Shown here: positions 1 to 7,298 of the stretch, in pieces
How the letters are laid out: every line of letters starts with the position of its first letter
Numbering within the stretch: the stretch's first letter is position 1
Notes under the pieces: generated by a model
The model's database searches: none
What the model was told of the DNA's origin: nothing
The model's input: the letters and a program-made list of their open reading frames with translations, nothing else
Program-made: the position numbers and the translations under genes
DNA from: a virus
Length of the DNA stretch: 46,781 nt
Reading direction: 5' to 3' (one strand)
IMG/VR virus record: IMGVR_UViG_3300047446_000161
Location: 1 to 46,781 of that record

Positions 1-573
1 GGAGAAAAATCCGAGCAAGGGTCGGAAAAATCTCCGACAAATCAGGATACCAATCATCAGGGTACCAATCAGGATACCAGTCAGGACTTGCAAGACGGCC
101 CGGACAAGCCGGCCCGCAACCTGGTGCTGGTGGTTGATCGCGCCGACGGTCCCCGCGTCGAGATTCCCGCTGACATGCCCGGCCCCAAAGACCAGACCTG
201 CAAAACCTTCAAGGTCTGGGCGAACTACGCCATGGCCTACCGCAAGCGCTACAGCGCCTGGCCGGTGTGGAACGCCAAGGTCGGTGGGCAGCTCGGCCAG
301 TTGGTCGACCGCCTGGGTGCCGATGTTGCCCACCACGTCGCCGCCCACTTCCTGAAAACCAGCGACGCCGCCGTCCTGCGCAAGTGCCACAGCCTCAACG
401 AGCTGCTGGTCAACGCCGAGAGCTACCACACGCAGTGGGTGACTGGTCAGCGGGTCAACGGCACAACCGCCCGCCAGATGGAGCGCACCGAAGCGAACCT
501 CTCCGCAGCGGAGCAGGCCGCCCAGCTCGTTCTGGCAAAGCGCCAAGCAGGTGACCGCAATGAGTACCTCTGA
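1..573 (+). CDS. Phage replication protein, O-like (5' end outside window)
   Basis: The frame is open from base 1, so the start lies upstream; about 190 C-terminal residues are visible. A low-complexity Gln/Asn/Asp/Thr linker (roughly residues 1-30 of the visible part) is followed by an acidic and then a helical C-terminal region. The place directly before a helicase-loader-like gene and NinB/NinG matches lambda O-type initiators, whose N-terminal DNA-binding domain would be in the missing part. The linker is encoded by iteron-like repeats (see 41-87), as in lambda where the origin lies inside gene O. The family assignment rests mainly on context and the linker; the visible part has no catalytic motif. 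A TTG at 88 could be read as a start but has no need to be used. Confidence 0.6.
   Translation, partial: GEKSEQGSEKSPTNQDTNHQGTNQDTSQDLQDGPDKPARNLVLVVDRADGPRVEIPADMPGPKDQTCKTFKVWANYAMAYRKRYSAWPVWNAKVGGQLGQLVDRLGADVAHHVAAHFLKTSDAAVLRKCHSLNELLVNAESYHTQWVTGQRVNGTTARQMERTEANLSAAEQAAQLVLAKRQAGDRNEYL
41..87. repeat. Iteron-like direct repeats inside the replication gene
   Basis: ATCAGGATACCA occurs at 41-52 and 68-79. ATCAGGGTACCA, one change, lies at 56-67, and a degenerate unit starts at 80. Unit spacing is 15, 12 and 12 bases. Repeats of this size within an O-like gene suggest an initiator-binding origin, as in lambda. The alternative is plain coding repetition of a disordered linker. Confidence 0.5.
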
Positions 574-1357
574 AATGAATGACCAGCAGGTTGCCGGGTT
601 GGCGTCTGCCATCTGTGCAACCGCCGAAGCCATGGGGCAGGAAATGAACCCAGGCACTGCCGCCATGATGGCCGAAGACCTGTGTGCCTATCCGGTGCCT
701 GCTGTCAAAGCTGCGCTGAAAGCCTGCCGCTTCGAGGTGAAGGGGAAGCTGGCTATGGCCGACATCCTCCAGCGCGTCCAGGCCTCCGACGGTCGTCCGG
801 GAAAAGACGAGGCCTGGGCTATCGCCATGACCACCAACGACGAATTCGAAACCGTGGTGCTGACCGACGAGATCCAACTGGCCCTGGCCGCCGCGAAACC
901 GGTCCTCGACGCCGGCGACAAGATCGGCGCGCGCATGGCGTTCATCAGCGCTTACGAGCGGTTCGTCGCCCAAGCCCGCCAGGACACGAAACCGGTGAAC
1001 TGGCATGTCTCGGTGGGTTTCGACGCTGGCCGCTGCATTCAGGCTGTGACCAAGGCCGTGGAGTTGAAGCGCATTCCGCGCGAACACGGCCAGAAGTACC
1101 TGGCAGACCTGAGCATTGAGCCGATCACCGAGGACGGGCGCGCCCTTGCCGGGCTGATCACTGGCGCCGTTACCCGACCGGCTCCAGCGCTGCGCGAAAA
1201 GCTGCAGCTCGTAAAGGAGTCGATGCTGGAAATGCGCGCGGCCAGTGCTGAAAGGAAGGATGAGATGCGGATTGACGCGGCCAATGAGTTGGCAGATCGC
1301 CGGGCGCTGCTGCTGAAGCAGGCGCGGGACTTGGAGCAGGAGAGGGCGCCGCAATGA
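560..1357 (+). CDS. Phage replication-module protein, helicase-loader-like N-terminus
   Basis: 265 residues. The first 90 or so residues form a helical domain ending in a Gly-Arg-Pro-Gly plus Glu-Ala-Trp segment that resembles the loader/inhibitor domain of replicative helicases (G39P type). The rest is Ala/Glu/Arg-rich helix, with a likely coiled coil over the last 50 residues. It sits between the O-like gene and NinB, where lambdoid phages place their helicase loader. The start was set at 560 because AGGTGA lies six bases before it; a GTG at 551 in the same frame is the alternative. The stop overlaps the next start (ATGA). The helicase-loader role is inferred from position and the short motif. 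Confidence 0.5.
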   Translation: MSTSEMNDQQVAGLASAICATAEAMGQEMNPGTAAMMAEDLCAYPVPAVKAALKACRFEVKGKLAMADILQRVQASDGRPGKDEAWAIAMTTNDEFETVVLTDEIQLALAAAKPVLDAGDKIGARMAFISAYERFVAQARQDTKPVNWHVSVGFDAGRCIQAVTKAVELKRIPREHGQKYLADLSIEPITEDGRALAGLITGAVTRPAPALREKLQLVKESMLEMRAASAERKDEMRIDAANELADRRALLLKQARDLEQERAPQ

Positions 1358-1827
1358 CCGACAAGATCAGCGTCAACTGCCGCTCCATGCTCACCGAGGC
1401 CATCACCCGCATGTCAAAGATGTTCGAGGACAAGCACTTCGTGGTGGTGAGCCTGCGACCTGGCAAGGACCGCACCCTGGACCAGAACCGGCTGTGGTTC
1501 GCGATGTACAAGCGCATCGCCGAGATGACCCAGATCGGTGACGCCGCCGACGCACGCCGGTACTGCAAGTTGCACGTCGGCGTGCAGATCCTGCTGAACG
1601 ATGACGCCGGGTTCCAGGCTGAATGGTATCGGGTGATGCGCCATCTGCCCTACGAGACGAAGTTGGACATGATGGGCGGGTGCCACCTGTTCGGCCCGGA
1701 CGGTTTCCCGGTGACCAGCCTGTTCAATCGCGCCCAGGGCATTGCCTACACCGACCGAATCGTCGCGCGTTTTGCACCGCAGGGTGTGTACTTCGATGAT
1801 TTGCTGAGCCAGGAGAGCGCCGCATGA
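1354..1827 (+). CDS. ninB: NinB-like recombination protein
   Basis: 157 residues. NinB (Orf) of lambda binds single-stranded DNA and takes part in RecBCD-independent phage recombination. The arrangement Arg-Thr-Leu-Asp-Gln-Asn-Arg near residue 40, followed by a helix with Trp, is the NinB hallmark (Arg-Ser-Leu-Asp-Gln-Asn in lambda). The rest is longer and more divergent than the enteric protein. The gene is translationally coupled: its ATG overlaps the previous stop, and its own stop overlaps the NinG start. Confidence 0.6.
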   Translation: MTDKISVNCRSMLTEAITRMSKMFEDKHFVVVSLRPGKDRTLDQNRLWFAMYKRIAEMTQIGDAADARRYCKLHVGVQILLNDDAGFQAEWYRVMRHLPYETKLDMMGGCHLFGPDGFPVTSLFNRAQGIAYTDRIVARFAPQGVYFDDLLSQESAA

Positions 1828-2423
1828 GTATCGAGCGGAAGCCGCCCAGGCCGAAGAAGTGCCGCGTCGCTACGTGCAGGGCCTCATTCGTCCCTTCGCG
1901 GATGGGTCAGGCGGTATGTAGCCCGGCCTGCGCCCTCGTCGACGGGCCACGCCACGCGCCGAAAGCCCGAAAGGCTCTGGCCGACATCGAGCGCGCTGAG
2001 ATCAAGGTCCGCAAGGAGAAGCTGAAGTTTCGCGGCGATCACATGCGAGAGGCGCAGCAGGCATTCAATGCGTACATCCGCGCAAGGGATCAGGCCGCCG
2101 GACACCTCTGCATATCCAGTGGAAAGCCGCTTGATTGGAGTGGTAACGCGGTAGATGCAGGTCATTACCGCAGCGTCGGCTCCGCGCCACATCTGCGTTT
2201 CGATGAGCGCAACTGCCACGCCCAGAGCAAGCAGGACAACCGGTTCCTCTCCGGCAATGCCGTGGACTACCGGATCGGCCTGATCGCGCGCATCGGCCAA
2301 GAGGAGGTTGACGCGCTGGAGTCCGACCAGAGCGTGCGCAAGTACACCGTCGAAGAGATCAAGGCCATCAAGGCCAAATACCGGGCAATGACCAGGGAAC
2401 TGAAGAAAGGGGAAGCCGCATGA
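1824..2423 (+). CDS. ninG: NinG (Rap) recombination protein
   Basis: 199 residues. NinG/Rap is a structure-specific endonuclease that acts on recombination intermediates. An N-terminal zinc-binding segment with Cys-Arg...Cys and Cys-Ser-Pro-Ala-Cys (residues 12-36) is followed by a basic helix, the conserved AFNAYIRARD helix, and a CISSG...DAGHY...NCHAQSKQDN region with the family's metal- and DNA-contact residues. Length and order fit the family. Overlapping ATGA junctions on both sides show tight coupling within the nin-like operon. Confidence 0.9.
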   Translation: MSIERKPPRPKKCRVATCRASFVPSRMGQAVCSPACALVDGPRHAPKARKALADIERAEIKVRKEKLKFRGDHMREAQQAFNAYIRARDQAAGHLCISSGKPLDWSGNAVDAGHYRSVGSAPHLRFDERNCHAQSKQDNRFLSGNAVDYRIGLIARIGQEEVDALESDQSVRKYTVEEIKAIKAKYRAMTRELKKGEAA

Positions 2424-2965
2424 CCTATCGCAACGTTGTTTCAGCAGTGGTTCGAGCCTTGGCGGCCGAGACAATCACTTCCGCCGGCGGCTGCGACTTC
2501 GAGCCCAAGGTTCAGTGCGCCAAGCAGAAGGGGGAGATCGTCGGCAAGGAAGCGGCGCTGCTCCAGGACTGCTGGGTCTTTGGCCGGCTGCACAAGGTGC
2601 TGACACCTGTGCATTGGCGAGCGCTGGTAGCGAAGTACTCCACTCACGAAGAGCGCAAGCACGGCGCAATTTTGGAGCTGTTGAATTCCGTGAAGTCGCC
2701 GGCGCCGAAACGGTTTCGCGAGTGCGCGGTGCTGACCTGGGCGATTCCGCAGGTTGCCGGTGCCGAGGGCAAGCGTTCTGCCGCAGTGCTGCCGGCCGCC
2801 TGGTATGAAATCACCAATTGGGACAATGACGGCAAGCCGGAATCCACCCGTTACCGGTGGCGGTCGTCGATCCGCAAGGCGCTGGATGACCAGGTAAACG
2901 AGGCGCTGATAGCTGCCCAAGAAATACTAGACAATGAGGGGTTAATTGAACTCCTTGTTGCGTAG
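2420..2965 (+). CDS. Putative late antiterminator (Q position; DUF1133-like)
   Basis: 181 residues. The gene follows NinG by a 4-base overlap and ends the early operon, the position of Q in lambdoid phages. The Asp-Cys-Trp-Val-Phe-Gly-Lys/Arg-Leu-His segment and the later Tyr-Arg-Trp-Arg motif resemble the DUF1133 family of phage proteins in the same place. No enzymatic motif is visible. An antitermination role agrees with the terminators placed in front of many late genes downstream, but this is inference. Confidence 0.55.
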   Translation: MTYRNVVSAVVRALAAETITSAGGCDFEPKVQCAKQKGEIVGKEAALLQDCWVFGRLHKVLTPVHWRALVAKYSTHEERKHGAILELLNSVKSPAPKRFRECAVLTWAIPQVAGAEGKRSAAVLPAAWYEITNWDNDGKPESTRYRWRSSIRKALDDQVNEALIAAQEILDNEGLIELLVA

Positions 2966-3007
2966 CTTATGTAGAGCTAGGAACTTTCTAGCGCAATCAA
3001 TTCAGGG

Positions 3008-3034
3008 GGCGGGAGCTGAAGTAAGGCTCCCGCC
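3008..3034. terminator. Hairpin between convergent genes
   Basis: A 9-bp perfect stem (GGCGGGAGC / GCTCCCGCC) with a 9-base loop lies between the ends of the early operon and the opposing phosphodiesterase gene. It has no T-run, so it may act as a weak or factor-dependent barrier in both directions. Confidence 0.45.
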
Positions 3035-3067
3035 TAAGGTGCGTTTGGAGAGTTTTGCTCAGACCTT

Positions 3068-4843
3068 TTATATTGCAGGTCGGAAGCCACCATTTTTTAC
3101 CCAGTCAGCCAGTAATGTTGCACTAAGAGGCTGAGTTATCAAATAGCCTTGGGCCTCTGTGCAGCCCCATTTGCTTATCAAAGCGAGCGTTTTATCTGTC
3201 TCTACGCCTTCTGCAACTACTCTATAGCCAAGTCCCTTGGCAAGCTCTATTAATGTTTTTACTAGCCGTTTATCTTTTTCGTTAGTTGTTAGGTTGCTGA
3301 TCAGCGACTGATCCAGTTTTACTGTGCTGACGGGTAGCTGTCGTAAATATGACCAGTTGCTGTAGCCAGTGCCGAAGTCGTCGACAGAGACCTCAATACC
3401 AAGGCGTCGTACTCGCTCTAGTTGAATTATCACTGTTTCAGGGTCGGACATGAGCACGCTTTCAGTAAACTCTAGCTCCAAATCTTTCGGCTCGAGTTCA
3501 CCTTGCTCAATAAGTATTTCGATTTGATCAACGAATTTTGGATTTTCTAAATCACTTACAGTAACGTTCATAGCGATTCGCAGTTCAATTCCTTGTTTTT
3601 TCCAATCTTTTGCTTGGCCTACAACAGCGGTAAGCACCCAAAAAGTGATAGATTTCATAAGTGCCGTTTTTTCGGCCAAAGGTATGAATTCTGCCGGACT
3701 TATTGGGCCGAGCGCAGGGTGATTCCAACGAATTAACGCCTCAACGCTTTCACAAGAAAAGCTTGGTAGATTGATTTTTGGATGGAACACTAAGGTTAAT
3801 TGTTCGGTAGAGCGCACGGCCTCCGACAGCGAGCTCAGCAGCACGAAAGCCCGTTTCTGCGCGGCATCCAAATCAGGCTGATAAAGCGCCCATCCTAAAT
3901 TTCGGACCCGAGCGTCATCAGCGGCACCGACCACTAGGCGAATCCAGTCTATTTTCTTTGAGTCGGTGATGGGTAATACGCCGATTCCTGTCTGCATCAA
4001 TATAGGAATTCCTTGGCAGTCAACTGGCTCGTCAAGATCATAAAGTATTTTCATGCAAAGTTTTTTGGCCGGTTCTCCTTCTTCCAGAAGAAAGCCAAAG
4101 CGCGTAGGGCTGATTTTGTATAAGATACAGTCTTTCGGAAGTAGTGCTTGAAGGCGAGCTTTCACGTTAAGCATAAGTTCCTGTGAATAGCTGTGCCCGA
4201 GCGCTTTTACCACGTCGTTAAGAAATTTCGGAGAAATGACATCAACTGCATAGAGATCGGACTGTTTTCCGCTAGAGCTAATTAGACGTATGTCTTCTTC
4301 TAGCCGCATGCGGTTGAATAATCCAGTCGGTTGGTCTACATAGTTTCGCGAGCGCAAGCCCATGATTCGCATTATTACGAGCTGAGAGAAGTAAACGAGC
4401 ATTTCGGCATCGCGTTTGCTCATTGGCTCTCTGGGCGAGGTGTCTATTATGCAAAGACTACCGAGGGAAAACCCATCACTCGTGAGCAGTGGTGCACTTG
4501 CGTAATAACTTATGTAGGGAAGTCCTGTCACCATCGGATTGTCTTTAAAGCGATCATCCTTTTTAGCGTCTAAAATTTCGAGTGTTTCTCGATCCAGTAG
4601 CGAATGTGCGCAAAACGATACACCTCTAGGTGTAGATTTTTCTTCAATCCCTATGCGTGCTTTAAACCATTGCTCGTGTTCGTCTACTATTGAAATTAGC
4701 GCAATAGGTACGTTGAAGTATTCCGAAGTAATTGCAATGATCTTTTCAAAAACGTCATCTTTCTGATCGTCTCGCGAGCACAGCTCCGCGACGCGCTCAA
4801 GACGCAACGTTTCGTAATCTGGGGTTGAATCGGTAGCGTCCAT
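3068..4843 (-). CDS. GAF-GGDEF(degenerate)-EAL cyclic-di-GMP phosphodiesterase, prophage cargo
   Basis: 591 residues. A GAF sensor domain (about 27-160) is followed by a degenerate GGDEF domain (about 168-325) in which the GGDEF signature is replaced by Ser-Pro-Thr-Arg-Phe near 245-249, so no cyclase activity is expected. The EAL domain (about 345-588) looks catalytic: Glu368 of EAL, Asn426, Glu458, Asp488-Asp489, Lys509, Glu545 and Gln565 are all in place. It should hydrolyse cyclic-di-GMP to pGpG, possibly controlled by a small ligand or redox signal at the GAF domain. It lies opposite to the phage operons, with visibly lower GC, between the antiterminator and the late promoter region, which marks it as an acquired cargo gene. 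GAGGG lies 6 bases before the ATG. Confidence 0.9.
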   Translation of the reverse strand: MDATDSTPDYETLRLERVAELCSRDDQKDDVFEKIIAITSEYFNVPIALISIVDEHEQWFKARIGIEEKSTPRGVSFCAHSLLDRETLEILDAKKDDRFKDNPMVTGLPYISYYASAPLLTSDGFSLGSLCIIDTSPREPMSKRDAEMLVYFSQLVIMRIMGLRSRNYVDQPTGLFNRMRLEEDIRLISSSGKQSDLYAVDVISPKFLNDVVKALGHSYSQELMLNVKARLQALLPKDCILYKISPTRFGFLLEEGEPAKKLCMKILYDLDEPVDCQGIPILMQTGIGVLPITDSKKIDWIRLVVGAADDARVRNLGWALYQPDLDAAQKRAFVLLSSLSEAVRSTEQLTLVFHPKINLPSFSCESVEALIRWNHPALGPISPAEFIPLAEKTALMKSITFWVLTAVVGQAKDWKKQGIELRIAMNVTVSDLENPKFVDQIEILIEQGELEPKDLELEFTESVLMSDPETVIIQLERVRRLGIEVSVDDFGTGYSNWSYLRQLPVSTVKLDQSLISNLTTNEKDKRLVKTLIELAKGLGYRVVAEGVETDKTLALISKWGCTEAQGYLITQPLSATLLADWVKNGGFRPAI

Positions 4844-5070
4844 GATTACCCTCGCGTGGAACGTCTATATCCCTTCAAGGTATCAGATGCGATGCACGGC
4901 TTCGACTGCATTTATCTATAGCTTCGATAGTAGCGTTCAGCGCTAAGGTTAAGCGTGTCAACCGCGTGTGGCGGCAGTTATCCCCACCCCCGCACGCTTG
5001 CCTTTTGATCGAGATGGCAGGGCCGTCTACATAAGCTGGAAGCAAAAAAACATATCACTGAGAAGAGTAC

Positions 5071-5099
5071 TTGCAGAAAGTGAGAAAGTGAGAGATTAT
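5071..5099 (+). promoter_or_regulatory. Candidate late promoter (pR'-like)
   Basis: TTGCAG at 5071-5076, a 17-base spacer and GATTAT at 5094-5099 match a sigma70 promoter at four of six bases in each box. The spacer contains AAAGTGAG twice in tandem. A terminator begins about 35 bases after the expected start site. Promoter followed at once by a terminator is the layout of lambda pR'/tR', the site of Q action. Confidence 0.4.
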
Positions 5100-5142
5100 T
5101 TATTCATCCTGTCGATCTTGCGCGTAAGGGATTGATACTGAG

Positions 5143-5170
5143 AAGCCCCGCCATTGTGTGGGGCTTTTTG
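5143..5170 (+). terminator. Intrinsic terminator after candidate late promoter
   Basis: AAGCCCC (5143-5149) pairs with GGGGCTT (from 5160) and is followed by a T-run. It would stop late transcription unless an antiterminator is loaded. Confidence 0.7.
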
Positions 5171-5265
5171 CTTTTCGCCGTTCGTCTAGTGCGTGGCACT
5201 CGCTGACAGCCGCCGGCTCCCATCTATAAGCGCGGATATCCCGAGCGCAAGTACGGAGAGCCAGC

Positions 5266-5463
5266 ATGGAAATCAATGAAAATGCCCCAGGCAATATTTC
5301 CCAGCAGGATGTGACGCGAGGCACTGACAACGAGACGGGTCACGATCCGAGGCGCGACGAGGATGGCATCCTGTTGCCGCCAGACGACGATACGCCTCTC
5401 GAAGAGGACATGTCGGATGTGGACGCTGCTGATTCAGTAGCGAGCGAGCACCCCGACAATTGA
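5266..5463 (+). CDS. Small acidic phage protein, function unknown
   Basis: 65 residues, strongly acidic (many Asp/Glu, especially in the second half) and probably disordered. GGAGAG lies just upstream of the ATG. It is the first gene after the candidate late promoter and is flanked by terminators at 5143 and 5481, so it forms its own small transcription unit. No family was recognised. Confidence 0.55.
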   Translation: MEINENAPGNISQQDVTRGTDNETGHDPRRDEDGILLPPDDDTPLEEDMSDVDAADSVASEHPDN

Positions 5464-5480
5464 CGGCTTTTATCTCAACG

Positions 5481-5507
5481 AGCCCGGCCACTGTGTCGGG
5501 CTTTTTT
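5481..5507 (+). terminator. Intrinsic terminator
   Basis: AGCCCG (5481-5486) and CGGGCT (5497-5502) form a stem followed by six T. It closes the small acidic gene. Confidence 0.75.
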
Positions 5508-5523
5508 ACGACTTGAATTCACC

Positions 5524-5665
5524 TGTAGCCAGGACAGCCTTCGGGAAGGCCTGGACGCTGATAAGCCGGTAGTGCAGCGCTACGGAAAAACACCGGCAGC
5601 TCGCGCATTCTGTTCACACCTGACTTCCAGGGTGGCGTCGGCAGACAGCGCGGAAAGACGCGCAC
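5524..5665 (+). ncRNA. Structured leader region, possible RNA element
   Basis: This gene-free stretch carries several nested inverted repeats. CCAGG/CCTGG encloses GCCTT/AAGGC (about 5529-5554). GCCGGT/ACCGGC (about 5565-5596) encloses a GTAGTG/CGCTAC hairpin with a 3-base loop. A GCGC/GCGC hairpin lies near 5648-5663. The density of pairs suggests a folded RNA upstream of the late genes, perhaps a leader on which the antitermination complex acts. No known RNA family was recognised. Confidence 0.35.
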
Positions 5666-5673
5666 ACCTATTC

Positions 5674-5700
5674 AGGGCCTCGACATGATCGGGGCCTTTT
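5674..5700 (+). terminator. Probable terminator with bulged stem
   Basis: AGG-CCTCGA pairs with TCGGGGCCT (one bulged G, one G-T pair, loop CATGA) and is followed by four T. It is weaker than its neighbours and lies before the first lysis-region gene. Confidence 0.45.
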
Positions 5701-5794
5701 CGCTTTCGGCCCCACTACACCCATTGCTCCGAGCTGGGAGTGCTGCTGGGGCTGACCAATTTCTGGCAAATGCCATTTTCTTCACGGAGCGACG

Positions 5795-6166
5795 ATGGAT
5801 CCTACTGACCTCGGCCCAGGCACAGCTACCTGGCTGGGCGGTACTGGAACCGTATTGCTGGGCAGTTTTCTGTGGTTGAGGAAATTCCTCTCCAAGGACG
5901 CGACCGACCGGGCAATGGATAACGCCGACATCGGCACCGTACGCCGGCTGAATGAGCTGCTCGACACCGAACGCGCCCGTGCCAACGCCGCCGAGGCTCG
6001 TGCTGACCAGTTCGCCAAGGAGCGAAACGAGCTTGCAGCGGCCGTCGGCAGAATGGAAGGCAAGATCGAAGCCCTCACCAGCCAGGTGCAGCAACTCACT
6101 GACAAGGTCACCACGCAGAGTGAAGAGATCGCGCGCCTGCGAACCAAGCTGGGAGGCATCAACTGA
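5795..6166 (+). CDS. Membrane-anchored coiled-coil protein, holin candidate
   Basis: 123 residues. One hydrophobic segment (about 12-29) near the N-terminus is followed by basic residues and then a long heptad-rich coiled coil to the C-terminus. Position at the head of the late operon and adjacency to a second one-TM gene suggest lysis or envelope function. A holin is possible, but a single TM plus long coiled coil is not diagnostic. A GGAG-like site precedes the ATG; the stop overlaps the next start. Confidence 0.55.
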   Translation: MDPTDLGPGTATWLGGTGTVLLGSFLWLRKFLSKDATDRAMDNADIGTVRRLNELLDTERARANAAEARADQFAKERNELAAAVGRMEGKIEALTSQVQQLTDKVTTQSEEIARLRTKLGGIN

Positions 6167-6504
6167 TGGACAGATGCGCAATCAACTTCATCGCCCGGCA
6201 CTGGTGGAGACGAGTCGAAGTGTGGGTCATTGCGAGCCTGCTGGTATTCGGGGGCCTGACTCTTGGCTATCAGGCTGGTGTGTGGTCCGCCAGCAGCGAG
6301 CAGACCAAGCAGCTTGCCGAGGTGCGCGCTGCGTATGACGCAGCGCTGGGTAAGCGCGACCTTAGGCTGACCAGTCTCGCCGAGAAAACCCAGGACGCGG
6401 CCGTGAAGGTGCAAGAGGCTTCGAACTCGGCGGTTCAGGCGGCAGACACCGCAAGCAAAGCCGCTGACAAGGTCAATGAGGCGGTAGAGCGAAAGTCGCC
6501 CTAA
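6166..6504 (+). CDS. One-TM coiled-coil phage membrane protein
   Basis: 112 residues. A basic N-terminus is followed by one TM segment (about 18-40) and an Ala/Lys/Asp-rich helical tail. Overlap with the preceding gene implies joint action, for example as a holin pair or membrane accessory. Its 3' half is homologous to the fragment kept in the second prophage at 36873-37029 (shared AYxxA..., QAADxASKAADKxNEA pattern), which shows that this gene is part of the phage's conserved backbone. Function unknown. Confidence 0.55.
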   Translation: MDRCAINFIARHWWRRVEVWVIASLLVFGGLTLGYQAGVWSASSEQTKQLAEVRAAYDAALGKRDLRLTSLAEKTQDAAVKVQEASNSAVQAADTASKAADKVNEAVERKSP

Positions 6505-6545
6505 CTAGATTCCCACAATCAGCCTGTGCGCAGGCCGGAGGCATC

Positions 6546-6794
6546 ATGAGTACTGAATACCAAGTTCGCCCAGTGACCCGCTACATCGTGACCCGCTACG
6601 AGGCCGCGTCGAATCAAGACGGCTCGTATGCCGGCGCTGCGTCAAGCGTCATCGGCGAGTTCGTCAACGGCCATATCGCTGATGACGTTGCTGACGGGAT
6701 GGTCGCCAAGGATATCGCGGCCGGGATCAATTCCCGGCGAGTCCGACACGGCCTGTCGCTCGGCGAAGTGATCTCCGGTCAGCGGATCGGGTAA
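6546..6794 (+). CDS. Conserved-looking phage protein, function unknown
   Basis: 82 residues with a strong ribosome site (GGAGG, 4-5 bases before ATG). It is soluble, with no TM segment or known motif. The C-terminal half has two short helices rich in Ala/Asp/Gly. It lies between the membrane genes and the HslV-like gene; the second prophage has other genes in this slot. Confidence 0.5.
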   Translation: MSTEYQVRPVTRYIVTRYEAASNQDGSYAGAASSVIGEFVNGHIADDVADGMVAKDIAAGINSRRVRHGLSLGEVISGQRIG

Positions 6795-6803
6795 CGATAT
6801 TCC

Positions 6804-6839
6804 CGCGCCACGTTTTCGAATGCGCCAAATCGTGGCGCG
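6804..6839 (+). repeat. Intergenic inverted repeat, shared with second prophage
   Basis: CGCGCCACG (6804-6812) and CGTGGCGCG (6831-6839) form a 9-bp perfect stem with an 18-base loop. A related element (8-bp stem, same left arm) lies at 37032-37067. There is no T-run. Both copies precede the variable genes upstream of terminase. Confidence 0.6.
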
Positions 6840-6857
6840 CAATCATGAGGGTTTCAG

Positions 6858-7289
6858 ATGACGACCATTGCCTACAAAGACGGCGTGATCGCCTATGACT
6901 CCCAGGTAACCCGTGGCGACATCATCACCGATGACGCTTACGAGAAGTGCATTGAACTGAAGGGCGTCAAGTTCTTCTGTGCTGGTGCGCTCTCAGACCA
7001 TCAGCGATTGGTGGATTTGTATTTCGGCGCGAAGTCGGAAGGCAATATCGATGCGTCCGCCCTCGTGTTCGACGGCGTAAGCCTGATGATGGTTGCGGTG
7101 GATGACAGCACAGGCCTGTGGAAGTCGCCCATCTTGCTTGATCGCATCTACGCCATCGGCAGCGGCTCACCGTTCGCGTTCGCTGCGATGGATATGGGTG
7201 CCAGTGCATACCAGGCAATTGAGATGGCCGCGAAGCGCGACACCAACACCGGCGGGATGATCCGCACGGCGACCATCAAGCAAGAGTAA
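6858..7289 (+). CDS. HslV/proteasome-beta-like Ntn hydrolase
   Basis: 143 residues. Removal of Met1 would expose Thr as the N-terminal nucleophile. The opening TTIAYKDG and the later AYDSQVTRG align with HslV (TTI..., AGDGQATLG). In mature numbering Thr1, Asp13 and Lys29 correspond to HslV Thr1, Asp17 and Lys33, and an Ile-Gly-Ser-Gly-Ser-Pro turn near 109-114 matches the conserved HslV IGSGGPYA. The catalytic set therefore appears complete, although the protein is shorter than HslV (about 175). No ATPase partner such as HslU is nearby. It sits directly before terminase, so it may process a head or lysis protein, or act on host proteins; its substrate is unknown. GAGGG lies before the ATG. 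Confidence 0.75.
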   Translation: MTTIAYKDGVIAYDSQVTRGDIITDDAYEKCIELKGVKFFCAGALSDHQRLVDLYFGAKSEGNIDASALVFDGVSLMMVAVDDSTGLWKSPILLDRIYAIGSGSPFAFAAMDMGASAYQAIEMAAKRDTNTGGMIRTATIKQE

Positions 7290-7298
7290 GGATTCCCC

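Larger units (their letters stand above)
4844..5265. other. Intergenic region with divergent promoter area and tR'-like terminator
   Basis: 422 bases between the phosphodiesterase start (minus) and the first late small gene (plus). It must hold the phosphodiesterase promoter, which I could not place with confidence. The plus-strand part holds the candidate late promoter at 5071-5099, an AAAGTGAG tandem repeat and a terminator at 5143-5170. No further gene was seen. Confidence 0.5.
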
